Assembly (NCBI GenBank): GCA_020430845.1
Contig: JAGQJA010000126.1
Coordinates: forward strand, 1 to 33,555
Reading direction: 5' to 3'
Source of the DNA: Myxococcales bacterium
GTDB taxonomy: Bacteria > Myxococcota_A > Polyangia > Polyangiales > Polyangiaceae
DNA length: 33,555 bases
Made by a program: the position numbers and the translations under genes
Part shown: positions 9,401-16,996 of the stretch, in pieces
Position numbering within the stretch: position 1 is the stretch's first letter
Layout of the letters: every line of letters begins with the position of its first letter
Notes under the pieces: model-generated
What the model was told of the DNA's origin: nothing
Database searches by the model: none
The model's input: the letters and a program-made list of their open reading frames with translations, nothing else

Positions 9401-11898
9401 CCGTCGTTGGTCGCGTCGATCGCCAGGATGGCCTCGAGGGCCTCGGCGGCGCGCGCGTGGTCGAGGAACTCCTCGTCGTAGACGCCCGCCATCCTCTCGT
9501 AGAGATTGATCTTCTGGCGGGGCGTGGCCGCGACCTCGATCTGCCGCTCGAGCACCTCGAGCAGCTCACGGTATTGGCCCGTGCGGTTGAAGATGCGGTC
9601 GAGCCCCTTGAGCGCCGTGAGGTTGGCCGGGTCGACGGCGAGCACGGCCTCGTAGCGGCGCGTCGCCTCGGGCAGATCGTTGAGGTGGTCCTCGTAGACG
9701 TCGGCGACCTTGGCGAGCGCCTCGGCCTTCTCGAAGCCGCGGCTCGACTCGGCGCGGCGCTCGAGGATCTGCGCGAGCGTCGTGAAGTCTCCCGTGCGCT
9801 CTGCGATGCGGGCGAGCGCGTCCCCCGCCCTCACGTGACCCGGATCGTCGGCGAGCACCTGCGCGAACAGCTCTCGCGCTCGCGCGACGTCGTTGAGGCG
9901 CGTCTCGATGAGCTCGCCGGCCTCGGCGCGGAGGTCGCGCGCTCGCGGCGCCGACGCGGTGACCTCGGCGCGCTGGAGCATGAGCGCGATGAGCTCGGGC
10001 CACTGCTGCGCGCGTCGGTAGATCGCCATGAGGCCGTCGGCCGCGGCCTCGCTCGACGGGTCGATGTTGAGCACACCCTGGTAGGCCATGAGCGCCATGT
10101 CGGCGCGTCCGAGCTTGGTGTCGTACCAACCGCCGGCGCGCACGAGCAGCGCGGCCTGGTCGGTGGGCGAGAGCGACGCGGCCTTGATGGCCTCGGTGAT
10201 GGACTCGAGCTGCTCGGCCCAGCGCTGGTGGTTGGTCCCGCAGAGCCGATCGATCTCGGCCGCGTACTCGTCGTCGGTGGGCACCTCGCAGAGGGCCTGC
10301 GTGTAGCCCACGACCGCCTGATCGGGATCCTCGAGCTCGTGCGCGTAGAGGCGTCCGATCTCGGCGAGGGCGCGCGCGCGCTCCTCGCCCGGAGGCGCGT
10401 TCTGGCTGCGCGCGAGGAGCATCTCGACGAGCTCTTCGTACTTGCCGAGCGCCTTGCGCAGCTCCTCGAGGGCGACGATCGCGATGTCGTCGGTCGGGTC
10501 CATCTCGAGCAACGACGCGTAGACCGCCTCGGCGCGCGTCTTGTCCTTGGCGGCCGTGTCGAACACGCGCGCGGCGCGGTAGAGCAGGCCCTTCTTGGCC
10601 TCGAGCTCGGCGGCGCTGCCTCCGGTCACGAGCGCGGCGGCCTGGCTGAACGCCTCACCCACCGTGACGGGATCGGCGCCCTCTTCGACGACCTTGTCGA
10701 GCTCCATCGCGGCGGGCAGGCTCATCGGCTCGGCGAGCAACTTGGCCGCCAGCTCCTGCACGCGCTCGGGCGGGATCGCCTTGGCGGCGCGCATCACGGC
10801 CGACGTGCGACCGGCCGACTCGAGCGCGTCGAGCACCGCCTGCGCGTCGCGGGGGCGGCGCGCGGGATCCTTGGCGAGCAGCGAGAGCACGAGCGCGTCG
10901 ACCTCCTTCGACACCCAGCCGCTCGGGGCGCGGGTGCTGGGCGCGACGGGCTCCATCGACATGTGCGCGAAGGCGCCGTCGGCCGCGGACTCGAACGCGA
11001 AGACGGGCTTGCCCGTCACGAGCTCGAAGAGCAGCGCGCCGAACGCGTACACGTCGGCCTTGGCGTCGGCCGCCTTGCCGCGCACGACCTCGGGGGCCAC
11101 CGTCTTGGGCGAGCCGAAGACGGCGAGCAGGCCGGTGTGCCCGTTGGACACGACGGCGCGGTGACGCAGGCGGTCGGCCCCGAAGTCGATGAGCGTGACG
11201 CGGTCGCCCTGGCCGACGAGCACGTTCTCGGGCTTGAGGTCGCCGTGGACGATGTGTGCCGCGTGCAGCGCGGCGAGCGGCTCGAGCACGCCGCGGAGGA
11301 TGCCCTGCAGATCCGAGAACGCCATCGGCCCCGTGCGGGCGAGGCGCTGCGCGAGCGTCTGACCCTCGACGTGCACGTGGGCGACGTAGAAGAGCCCCTC
11401 TTCGAGCTCACCGGCCTCGAGGCCGCGCGGCAGCCCCTCGTGCGCGACGCTCGCCACGAGGCGGTTGGCCGTGAGGTAGCGCTGGAGGGCGCGCGAGTCG
11501 CGCGTGGCGGCGCGACCGATGACCTTGAGCGTGTACGTCACGCCGGCGCGCACCGCGGTGTACGTGGTGGCCAGATCGCTCTCGCCGAGCTTCTTCTGGA
11601 TGGTGAACTCGCCGAGCTGACGGCCCGACGGGAAGTCGACGCGTCCCGCGAGCGACGCCGCGTCGCGCACGCGCGGGTCGACCTCTTTGCGCGAGACCAG
11701 GATGACGTCGACGAGCGCCTCGAGGCGATCTCCTGTGAGGCACCGCTCGGTGAGCGCGCGGGCGAAGCTGCCCTTGGCGCTCGCGCCACCCACGTCCTCG
11801 GGCGCGAGGCCGAGGAGCCGCTGGCTCATGGAGGTCATCTCCTCGAGCGTGAACAGCCGCTCGAGCTCGCCGCGCAGAATGTCGATCGTCGCGTCCAT
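6457..11898 (-). CDS. Giant Ser/Thr protein kinase-TPR protein with degenerate M48-like C-terminal domain
   Basis: This 1813-aa protein has four parts. Residues about 5-80 form a small helical domain resembling effector-associated adaptor domains. Residues about 95-360 are a Hanks-type kinase domain: Lys125 in YTLKVI, HGDLKPEN with Asp220 and Asn225, DFG at 238-240 and APE at 268-270. The glycine loop is degenerate (LGESDLATTY), so ATP binding may be unusual. Residues about 430-1490 are a long TPR array, broken by a Ser/Pro/Gln-rich linker near 1095-1140. The last roughly 310 residues resemble an M48-type peptidase domain: TADRAG (ADRAG at 1755-1759) matches the family's third-ligand region, but HExxH is absent (GRHMTYFRP near 1662). 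The start at 11898 drops a basic, signal-free extension; the ribosome site is weak (GGGAAG). A soluble signalling scaffold is inferred. Confidence 0.88.
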   Translation of the reverse strand: MDATIDILRGELERLFTLEEMTSMSQRLLGLAPEDVGGASAKGSFARALTERCLTGDRLEALVDVILVSRKEVDPRVRDAASLAGRVDFPSGRQLGEFTIQKKLGESDLATTYTAVRAGVTYTLKVIGRAATRDSRALQRYLTANRLVASVAHEGLPRGLEAGELEEGLFYVAHVHVEGQTLAQRLARTGPMAFSDLQGILRGVLEPLAALHAAHIVHGDLKPENVLVGQGDRVTLIDFGADRLRHRAVVSNGHTGLLAVFGSPKTVAPEVVRGKAADAKADVYAFGALLFELVTGKPVFAFESAADGAFAHMSMEPVAPSTRAPSGWVSKEVDALVLSLLAKDPARRPRDAQAVLDALESAGRTSAVMRAAKAIPPERVQELAAKLLAEPMSLPAAMELDKVVEEGADPVTVGEAFSQAAALVTGGSAAELEAKKGLLYRAARVFDTAAKDKTRAEAVYASLLEMDPTDDIAIVALEELRKALGKYEELVEMLLARSQNAPPGEERARALAEIGRLYAHELEDPDQAVVGYTQALCEVPTDDEYAAEIDRLCGTNHQRWAEQLESITEAIKAASLSPTDQAALLVRAGGWYDTKLGRADMALMAYQGVLNIDPSSEAAADGLMAIYRRAQQWPELIALMLQRAEVTASAPRARDLRAEAGELIETRLNDVARARELFAQVLADDPGHVRAGDALARIAERTGDFTTLAQILERRAESSRGFEKAEALAKVADVYEDHLNDLPEATRRYEAVLAVDPANLTALKGLDRIFNRTGQYRELLEVLERQIEVAATPRQKINLYERMAGVYDEEFLDHARAAEALEAILAIDATNDGALTALARHYRSLDKWEKVVGLYERHANSTADEARRVEIILAQARTLAEQVGSPDRATKAYEKVLAMSPGHAGALEALAQLREMTGDAHAALSAIEALATKAATPEAKAEQWLRAARLLETRGDKDGAIERYKLALDASPTDAAASTALRKAYAHRGDWLSVVGLVEKELTHAESDLARARLHAELAKVYHSQLVDPPRAEAAAKRALELDASNAPALMVLGDLAFEGNRLLEATKYYESLVGRSGVLEKDDAVRVLVRFIEAFGKTNQPARPSQPTPSQPPGSVSSSSMSSLDGPTSQSRISVGSIAPPPITNPRMLAAVEALQSLGPSDVDALARAANALFEFGDPQSAYRMHEDLFKRYGDQLAGSDRAEALYHLGESARRSGDLDTATPALLEAADLDPSNPRPFRSLAKIHDERGEWDAGIKVRRRRLQLATGMERFDLLLEIGDIEFAKKNDRAAASKTYVAALEERPDDRKLLTKLMQLYSEEKDWAKLVDVVLRLADFVEDKKQRAKYMQTAATIASKQLSKADEAITYYQRALEFDPGMTKAMVELLELYRQKGRHEDVERMLNMQLDRAKAAQDRAQIIKVLDELGALYQKFLNEPELAIDAFEAAQAFDPEDKARSERLAELYASDPAQYLDKAVRAQAQILKRNPYRVESYKLLRKLYTDTKRADPAWCLCQALSVLKLAEPDEERFYRKHRAESAAAAQAALDEAAWERITHPDLDPLVTRIFAMIQPTIVRVRTQPLEALGYDPRYAIDTSLHPYPVSQTLYYVQGVLGMAAPLVFQNPNDPSSLGFLHARTPSIVLGRAAFDANIPNQALAFVAGRHMTYFRPGFYVRHLIPTGTGLKAWLFAAIKLCVPQFPVSPDLAGQVNEAMLAMSQDFVGTEKEKLASAVSKLMQAGGALDLKKWVAGIDMTADRAGALLAHDLQISTEVVRAQEEGSSVPVKERMKEIVLFSISEEYFQTRERLGITIDA

Positions 11899-12092
11899 GT
11901 GGTCTTCCCGTCCCCGCGCACTGCGGCTCGCGCTCGATCGCGAGCGCGCCACCCACGGCAGGGGCGGGCAGCTTAGCTAAAATTTTCACGCCGTCGGCCG
12001 AAAAACAGCCTCCAGGGCGAGAATCCATGTGCGCGATACTGTGGACCTTTTAGGCGACCCTCGCGGGCCGTCTCCGTCGACCTCCGCGGCCG
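11899..12092. promoter_or_regulatory. Upstream region of the giant kinase gene, with palindrome and AT-rich patch
   Basis: This gap separates the zinc-ribbon gene stop from the kinase start. A near-perfect palindrome sits at about 11926-11946 (for example GCTCGCG paired with CGCGAGC), which would fold in the kinase leader RNA or could bind a dimeric protein. An AT-rich island at about 11973-11988, rare in this GC-rich sequence, contains TTTTAG on the minus strand; TTTTTC lies 17 bases upstream. These are poor matches to a sigma-70 promoter, so the promoter call is tentative. Confidence 0.3.
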
Positions 12093-12638
12093 TCAGCCGA
12101 GGCCCAAGATGCGCCGCAGCACGGCGAGGATCTTCTGCCAGGGCAGCGCGTCGGGCGCGTCGGACGGGGGCAGCTCGTAGACCTCGAGCGACACGGCGCG
12201 CTCGGCCGAGGCTCGCGTCAGGAACAGACCGAAGCACGAGCCGCAGCGGTGGACCTCGACCGACACAGCCGGGGCGGCGGGGAGCGGCGGACTGGCGGCG
12301 GGCTCGGCAGGCGACGCGGGGCGCATCTCGTAGTCCTCGGCCGTCAACGCACCGCGGCACCTGGGGCAACCGTGCACGACCCCGACCACCCCGGCAGACT
12401 CGAGCGTCGCGCGATCGTCGGGGGACCCGGCGAGGCTGGGCCGCTGCTCCGCGAGCGTCTGCTCGGTTCTGTGCGCGAGGTGCCGGGGATCACCGTCGAG
12501 CCAGTCGAGCCAGAGACCCCGGCAAGCGCGACAGACGTCGACGAGCGCGTCGCCCACGTCGATCTCCTCCATGAGCGTGCCGCAGGTGGGGCACAGGGCG
12601 GGCTGTCCGCGGTAGGTGTCGCGTGCAGAGAGGTCCAT
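12093..12638 (-). CDS. Double zinc-ribbon (zf-TFIIB type) protein
   Basis: This 181-aa cytoplasmic protein has two zinc-ribbon units. The first (residues 16-39) reads CPTCG, then 16 residues, then CRAC, followed by RGLWLDWLD, the typical zf-TFIIB (PF13453) pattern. The second pairs CPRC (91-94) with CGSC (132-135), separated by an Ala/Pro-rich spacer, and is followed by FGLFLT in place of GLWLD. The C-terminal 25 residues include a short hydrophobic helix (ILAVLRRILGLG). Proteins of this family are common in bacteria but lack a firm function; metal binding or protein contacts are likely. No strong ribosome site is seen before 12638. It may be co-transcribed with the kinase gene 194 bp downstream, though a hairpin lies in that gap. 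Confidence 0.82.
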   Translation of the reverse strand: MDLSARDTYRGQPALCPTCGTLMEEIDVGDALVDVCRACRGLWLDWLDGDPRHLAHRTEQTLAEQRPSLAGSPDDRATLESAGVVGVVHGCPRCRGALTAEDYEMRPASPAEPAASPPLPAAPAVSVEVHRCGSCFGLFLTRASAERAVSLEVYELPPSDAPDALPWQKILAVLRRILGLG

Positions 12639-12698
12639 GCGCCGATCGTCTCTCAGAAGCGTCGCCGGCGAAACCCCCGAGCCGCTGTGGCGACATGC

Positions 12699-12726
12699 AA
12701 CGCCGACGCGCTCACCGCGCGGCGTT
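12699..12726 (-). terminator. Possible terminator hairpin after the small lipoprotein gene
   Basis: Five bases past the small lipoprotein stop, AACGCC (12699-12704) pairs with GGCGTT (12721-12726) and CGCG (12707-12710) with CGCG (12716-12719), around a CTCAC loop with a small internal loop. The stem is GC-rich, but no T-run follows on the minus strand, so termination is likely but unproven. Confidence 0.35.
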
Positions 12727-12731
12727 CGGCA

Positions 12732-13013
12732 TCACTTCGAGGCGAAGGCCCGCGACTCGGTGACGCACTGGCCGGCGCCCTCACCGTTGGGCAGCGAGCA
12801 GATCCACGCGTCGATCTTGCCGCATCCCCGCGCCATGAAGCGGCCACCACCGGTGTGACGCACGCCGACGCGGCTCACAGGGCAGTGGAATCGTTCGGCT
12901 GCGGCCGAGCGGACCGTCTCGCGGGGCGCCGACTTGGCGAGCGGTACCTGCGACGCGCCGCACCCGACGGAGAGAGAGACGGCAGCGACGGCGGCGAGAA
13001 CGAGCGAGCGCAT
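12732..13013 (-). CDS. Small lipoprotein of unknown function
   Basis: This 93-aa protein starts with a signal peptide (MRSLVLAAVAAVSLSVGC) with lipobox SVGC, so it is probably a periplasmic lipoprotein. The mature part is about 75 residues and contains three cysteines (in FHCPVS, ARGCGK, WICSLP) plus one in GQCVTES, which may form disulfides. The segment ERFHCPVSRVGVRHTGGGRFMARGCGK resembles short beta-rich repeats seen in other myxobacterial lipoproteins, but I do not recognise a named domain. I chose the ATG at 13013 over one four codons upstream because a G-rich AGGGGGG precedes it, although very closely. It follows nuoI by 58 bp on the same strand and may be read from the same transcript. 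The role is unknown. Confidence 0.65.
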   Translation of the reverse strand: MRSLVLAAVAAVSLSVGCGASQVPLAKSAPRETVRSAAAERFHCPVSRVGVRHTGGGRFMARGCGKIDAWICSLPNGEGAGQCVTESRAFASK

Positions 13014-13071
13014 CCCCCCTAGCATCGCAAACTACGTGCCGTTTTCAAGGCTGAGTTCACGAGAAAACGCG

Positions 13072-13731
13072 TCAGTGCGCGCCGCGCTCGCGATCGATGC
13101 CCGGGTGGGTCGGGTCACCCGGCTCGTGGCGCGGGTTGGCCGTCTCGTGCGAGCCGTCGCGCGCCGTGAGCCCGAGAAGGATGTCCTTCTTGTAGATGAA
13201 CTGGTCACGCGAGTCGTACGGCACCGGGTGCAGGCCCGTGTCCATGCGGATGGCGTCGCACGGACACGCCTCGACGCAGTAGCCGCAGAAGATGCAGCGC
13301 AGCTCGTCGATGACGAACTTGACCGGGTAGCGCTCGTAGCCGTGGCGCTTGTCGCCCTCGGGGTACTCGCCGGCTTCGATGAAGATGCACTGCGCGGGGC
13401 AGGCCGTCGAGCAGCAGAGGCACGCGACGCAGCGGGGCGATCCGTCCTCGCGCGTGGTCAGGCGGTGCAGGCCGCGGAAGCGCTGCGGGTACGGGCGCTT
13501 CTGCTCCGGGTACGAGATCGTCGACACGCCGTCGGCGTAGCGCTCGGTCACGGGATCAGGCCGCGTGCCGCGCACCATGTCGCGCGTGTTGGCGAAGAAG
13601 TGACGCATCGAGACGCCGAGGCCCTTGATGATCTCGGGGATGTACGCCTGCACCGTCGCGGTCTTCTCCGTGTACTGCACGGGGGTCGCGTTGAGCGTCG
13701 CGGGCGGCTTCTTGGGGAACGCGCGTGCCAT
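13072..13731 (-). CDS. nuoI: NADH-quinone oxidoreductase subunit I
   Basis: NuoI is the 23-kDa (TYKY-type) ferredoxin-like subunit of complex I that carries two [4Fe-4S] clusters (N6a and N6b) and passes electrons from NuoG to NuoB. Both motifs are intact: CVACLCCSTACP (Cys101, 104, 107, 111) and CIFCGYCVEACP (Cys146, 149, 152, 156). At 219 residues it is somewhat longer than many bacterial NuoI, with a polar, His/Arg/Pro-rich tail after about residue 190. The ATG at 13731 follows AGAGGA by about eight bases; an upstream in-frame start would run into nuoH. nuoH ends only 13 bases upstream, so the two are co-transcribed. Unusually, nuoJ does not follow. Confidence 0.97.
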   Translation of the reverse strand: MARAFPKKPPATLNATPVQYTEKTATVQAYIPEIIKGLGVSMRHFFANTRDMVRGTRPDPVTERYADGVSTISYPEQKRPYPQRFRGLHRLTTREDGSPRCVACLCCSTACPAQCIFIEAGEYPEGDKRHGYERYPVKFVIDELRCIFCGYCVEACPCDAIRMDTGLHPVPYDSRDQFIYKKDILLGLTARDGSHETANPRHEPGDPTHPGIDRERGAH

Positions 13732-13744
13732 CGTTGTGTCCTCT

Positions 13745-15190
13745 TCAGGCGCGCATCGGCGCGGTCTTGGTCCCACCCGCGGCGTCGGCCATCTCGGCGC
13801 TGGTGCCGAGGATCTGGGTCACCCGCTGCGGGCGCCTCATGAAGCCGACCACCGCCCAGCCGAGCAGCGCGGTGATGAGCACGGCGGTGAAGCCCTGCGT
13901 GACGTCGGCCGCGACCTTGAGGCCCGCGGCCACGCTGTCGCCGCCGCGCTGCAGCGCGAGCCACACGATGCCCGTCGCGAAGATGTTGGCGAGCGACGCG
14001 GGCAAGAGCACCGTCCAGCCGAGCTTCATGAGCTGGTCGTAACGGAAGCGCGGCAAGCTCCAGCGGATGAAGGCCTGCACCGCGCAGAGGGCGAGCGTCT
14101 TTCCGAAGAACGCGACGACGCCGAAGATGATCATCCAGATGTGCGGCACGCGCTGGGCGAAGAGCGTGGTCTCGCCGAACGCGATCGTGATGCCGTCGCG
14201 GTGCAAGAACGGGAGCTGCCAGCCGCCGAGGAAGATGGTGACGAGCAACATCGAGCTCGTGACGATCTCCATGTACTCGGCGGTGTAGAACATCGCGAAC
14301 TTCATGCCCGAGTACTCGGTGAAGTACCCGCTCACGAGCTCGGACTCGGCCTCGGGCAGGTCGAACGGGATGCGCTTGCTCTCCGCGACGGCCGCCGTGA
14401 AGAACAGGATGAACCCGACGGGCTGCACGAAGATGCCCCACGTGTTCTCGCCCTGCCAGCGGACCATGTCCTCGAGCCGGATCGAGCCGTAGATCATGAG
14501 CGCGCCGATCACGGTGAGGCCCATGGTGACCTCGTACGAGACCATCTGGCTCGCGGCGCGCAGGCCGCCCATGAGCGAGAACTTGTTGTCGCTCGACCAG
14601 CCGGCGATCGCCGCGCCGACGATGCCCTGCCCCGCCATCGCGAAGATGTAGAGCAGGCCGACGTTGAGCGTCGCGATCTGGAGCTCGACCGCCTCTTGAC
14701 CGTACGTCGCGAGGCCGAAGCGCTGCGCGGCGGGGAACACGAGGGTGGGCTGGAGGCCGGCGACGGCCTGCTTGGCCGCGTCGACGCACTGGCCGTTCTC
14801 GAGGAAGTAGCGCGTCCCGTCCTTGACGCACGCGTACGACCAGAGCTGCGCGGGCGAGATCGTGTCGCCGAACGGGATGACCGCGAGCAGCGCCACCACC
14901 GGCATCATCGAGAGCATCGGCGCGAGGCTGAACAGGAGCTTGTCTGCCTTGGGGGGCATGAAGTCCTCTTTGAAGAAGAACTTCACGCCGTCGGCGGCCG
15001 TGTGCAGCAGGCCCGCGATGCGCAGCTCGAACTTGCCCAGCTTGAGCGTCGCGCGGTTGGGGCCGACGCGGTCGTGGATCATCGCGCTGAGGCGACGATC
15101 GACCCACGTGAGCAGGCCCCCGACGTTCACGAGGAAGCCGACCATCACGAGGATCTTCACGATCGTCCAGATGACTTGGTTCAGGCTCAT
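13745..15190 (-). CDS. nuoH: NADH-quinone oxidoreductase subunit H, extended form
   Basis: NuoH (ND1) is the membrane subunit that holds the quinone-binding chamber with NuoB and NuoD. Conserved segments are present: WVDRRLSAMIHDRVGPNR (residues 29-46), SKRIPFDLPEAESELVSGY (271-289) and EYSGMKFAMFYTAEY (292-306), with the acidic residues of the E-channel. At 481 residues it is much longer than the roughly 325 of E. coli. Two additions explain this. An insert of about 60 residues (109-170) lies in the loop after the second helix, with Cys121 and Cys135 about 14 residues apart. A C-terminal extension after about residue 405 adds an extra hydrophobic helix (about 433-450) and a polar tail. The gene sits 46 bp after nuoG and 13 bp before nuoI. 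Confidence 0.96.
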   Translation of the reverse strand: MSLNQVIWTIVKILVMVGFLVNVGGLLTWVDRRLSAMIHDRVGPNRATLKLGKFELRIAGLLHTAADGVKFFFKEDFMPPKADKLLFSLAPMLSMMPVVALLAVIPFGDTISPAQLWSYACVKDGTRYFLENGQCVDAAKQAVAGLQPTLVFPAAQRFGLATYGQEAVELQIATLNVGLLYIFAMAGQGIVGAAIAGWSSDNKFSLMGGLRAASQMVSYEVTMGLTVIGALMIYGSIRLEDMVRWQGENTWGIFVQPVGFILFFTAAVAESKRIPFDLPEAESELVSGYFTEYSGMKFAMFYTAEYMEIVTSSMLLVTIFLGGWQLPFLHRDGITIAFGETTLFAQRVPHIWMIIFGVVAFFGKTLALCAVQAFIRWSLPRFRYDQLMKLGWTVLLPASLANIFATGIVWLALQRGGDSVAAGLKVAADVTQGFTAVLITALLGWAVVGFMRRPQRVTQILGTSAEMADAAGGTKTAPMRA

Positions 15191-15236
15191 GAGGCTTTCT
15201 TGGTGTCCGTGGTGAGCTGCGAGAAGCGGGGTGAGG

Positions 15237-16835
15237 TCAGGTGGACGCCGATTCGTTGACGTCGCGCGTGCTGGGGACGGCGGCGCCCACGAGGCGGCTG
15301 CGCACGTCCTTGAGGCGCTTGAACGACGGCTCGAGGCCGAGCGCGGTGGCGAGCAGCGACGCCAGCTCCCACGCGGGCAAGCTCGCGCCCTGGGGCTCGA
15401 TGGCCTTCTCGGCCAGCTGACGGAGCCCCGTCTTGTTGACGAAGGTGCCGGACGCCTCGGCCCACGACGTCGCGGGGAGGAGCACGGTGGCCGCCTCGCT
15501 GAGCTGGCCCGTGTGCGCGGCGATCGTGACGAGCGCGCCCAGCATGCCGAGCGCCGTCGCGTCCTCGGGGTCGGTGCGCGGCGTGACGCCGCCGAGGGCG
15601 ATCACGTGCGTGACGCCGCCGGAGCGGATGTCGGACACGAGCTGGGTGAAGCTCTTCACGTCGGGGACGAGCTCGATGACACCGGCGGTGTTCGAGTTCT
15701 TGTCCTTGTCGATGAGGATGTCGTCCTCGTAGCCGGCGCCCGCGCCCGTCACGTAGATGGCGGTGGTGCCCAGCATGCGTGCGAGCTCGCGCATCGCCCA
15801 GTTGTCTTCTTGCGAGTGCGCCGCGCTCATGACGATCGCGACGCTCTTGCCCGGCACGTCCTTGAGCGTCGCAGCGGCGGCCTCGAGCGCCGACTGCACG
15901 CCCTTCTTCTTGCCGTCGGCGCGCGCCTCGGTGACCCGTCCGATGTGGGCAGCCCGGTACGAGAGCATGCCGTCGTCGCACATCCAGAACTTGTTGACCG
16001 CCTCGTTGTCGCGCGGCCGATAGCGGTACACCTTGCCGAAACGCGGGTCGTAGTCGAGGAACGCGTTGCACCCGGTGGCGCAGCCCTGGCAGACGCTCTT
16101 GGCGCTGCGCAAGAACCAGACGCGCGCCTTGAAGCGGAAGTCCTTGGTGGTGAGCGCGCCGACCGGGCACACGTGCTCCACCATGAACGTGTAGCGGCCC
16201 TCGAGCTGCCGCCCGGGCGCGACGAAGATCTCGTTGAGGTTGCCGCGCTCGCGCATGTCGAGCACGGGATCGCCCGCGACCTCGTCCATGAAGCGGATGC
16301 AGCGCGTGCACATGACGCAGCGCTCGGCGTCGTAGACGATCGTCGCGCCGAAGCTCACGGCCTTGGGCTTGTGGATCGGCTCGTCGCGCATGCGCTTCTG
16401 CGTGCCCTGGTGCTCGAGCCAGTAGTCCTGGAGCTTGCACTCGCCGGCCTGGTCGCAGATGGGGCAGTCGACGGGGTGGTTCAGGAGCAAGAACTCCTGG
16501 ACGTGCGAGCGCGCCTCGAGGACGTGCGGGCTCGTGTCGGAGAGCACCTCTTGGCCGTCGACGGCGGGCATCTGGCACGCGGGCAGGAGCTTGGGCTTCT
16601 GGCGCGGGCGGTAGTCGCCGAGCTTGGGGTCCCACTCGACGACGTCGAGCATCATCGCGCGCTGATTGGGGCCGGGCTTGATCTCGACCAGGCACATCCG
16701 GCAGTTCGCCGGGGCGCTGAGCCCGGGGTGCCAGCAATAGTGCGGGACCTCGATGCCCTGACGCCAGGCGGCCTTGATGATGGACTCGCCGGGCTCGAAG
16801 GGGATCTCTTTCCCGTCCAGCTTGAAGGTAGGCAT
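15237..16835 (-). CDS. nuoG: NADH-quinone oxidoreductase subunit G, short form with N7 cluster site
   Basis: NuoG (75-kDa subunit) passes electrons from the NADH dehydrogenase part toward NuoI. All expected ligands are visible: [2Fe-2S] N1b Cys34, 45, 48, 87; N5 His120, Cys124, 127, 133 (HPVDCPICDQAGEC); N4 Cys173, 176, 179, 223; and an N7-type Cys249, 252, 256, 286. The last 245 residues are a reduced molybdopterin-oxidoreductase-like domain; total length is 532, against roughly 780 in Thermus and 900 in E. coli. The ATG at 16835 follows AGAAGGGG by about nine bases; the frame extends 19 codons upstream without a better start. It leads the nuoGHI block and is divergent from the MATE gene. 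nuoF and nuoE, its usual upstream partners, are absent from this position. Confidence 0.96.
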   Translation of the reverse strand: MPTFKLDGKEIPFEPGESIIKAAWRQGIEVPHYCWHPGLSAPANCRMCLVEIKPGPNQRAMMLDVVEWDPKLGDYRPRQKPKLLPACQMPAVDGQEVLSDTSPHVLEARSHVQEFLLLNHPVDCPICDQAGECKLQDYWLEHQGTQKRMRDEPIHKPKAVSFGATIVYDAERCVMCTRCIRFMDEVAGDPVLDMRERGNLNEIFVAPGRQLEGRYTFMVEHVCPVGALTTKDFRFKARVWFLRSAKSVCQGCATGCNAFLDYDPRFGKVYRYRPRDNEAVNKFWMCDDGMLSYRAAHIGRVTEARADGKKKGVQSALEAAAATLKDVPGKSVAIVMSAAHSQEDNWAMRELARMLGTTAIYVTGAGAGYEDDILIDKDKNSNTAGVIELVPDVKSFTQLVSDIRSGGVTHVIALGGVTPRTDPEDATALGMLGALVTIAAHTGQLSEAATVLLPATSWAEASGTFVNKTGLRQLAEKAIEPQGASLPAWELASLLATALGLEPSFKRLKDVRSRLVGAAVPSTRDVNESAST

Positions 16836-16857
16836 GGGCTTGGCCCCTTCTGCCACG

Positions 16858-16863
16858 ATTATC
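16858..16863 (-). promoter_or_regulatory. Possible -10 element for nuoGHI
   Basis: On the minus strand this reads GATAAT, five of six matches to a sigma-70 -10 box, about 22 bases before the nuoG start. I see no matching -35 hexamer about 17 bases upstream, so support is weak. A promoter here would fit nuoGHI being transcribed separately from nuoABCD, which the three intervening genes on mixed strands require. Confidence 0.25.
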
Positions 16864-16996
16864 GCGCGGTTGGAAGCCTTCTTCGGCCTCACGGGCGGGT
16901 GGACGACGGCCGCGCTTCTGCGGCCCCATCGAGGTCGCGGCTGCCCTAAGGTGCGCCGCGACGCGCGGCTTCGGCATCGGAGGGCGCGACCTCCCC

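Noticed and set aside
6367-11976. An open frame of 1869 codons on the plus strand, antisense to the giant kinase gene
   Set aside because: Its translation is Arg/Glu/Leu/Val-rich low-information sequence without recognisable domains, as expected opposite a GC-rich gene. The minus-strand frame shows kinase motifs and TPRs, so the plus frame is a shadow.
13043-13048. TTGAAA as a -35 box for the small lipoprotein at 13013
   Set aside because: The -10 position at normal spacing (ATGCTA) has no matches to TATAAT, so the promoter is not supported.
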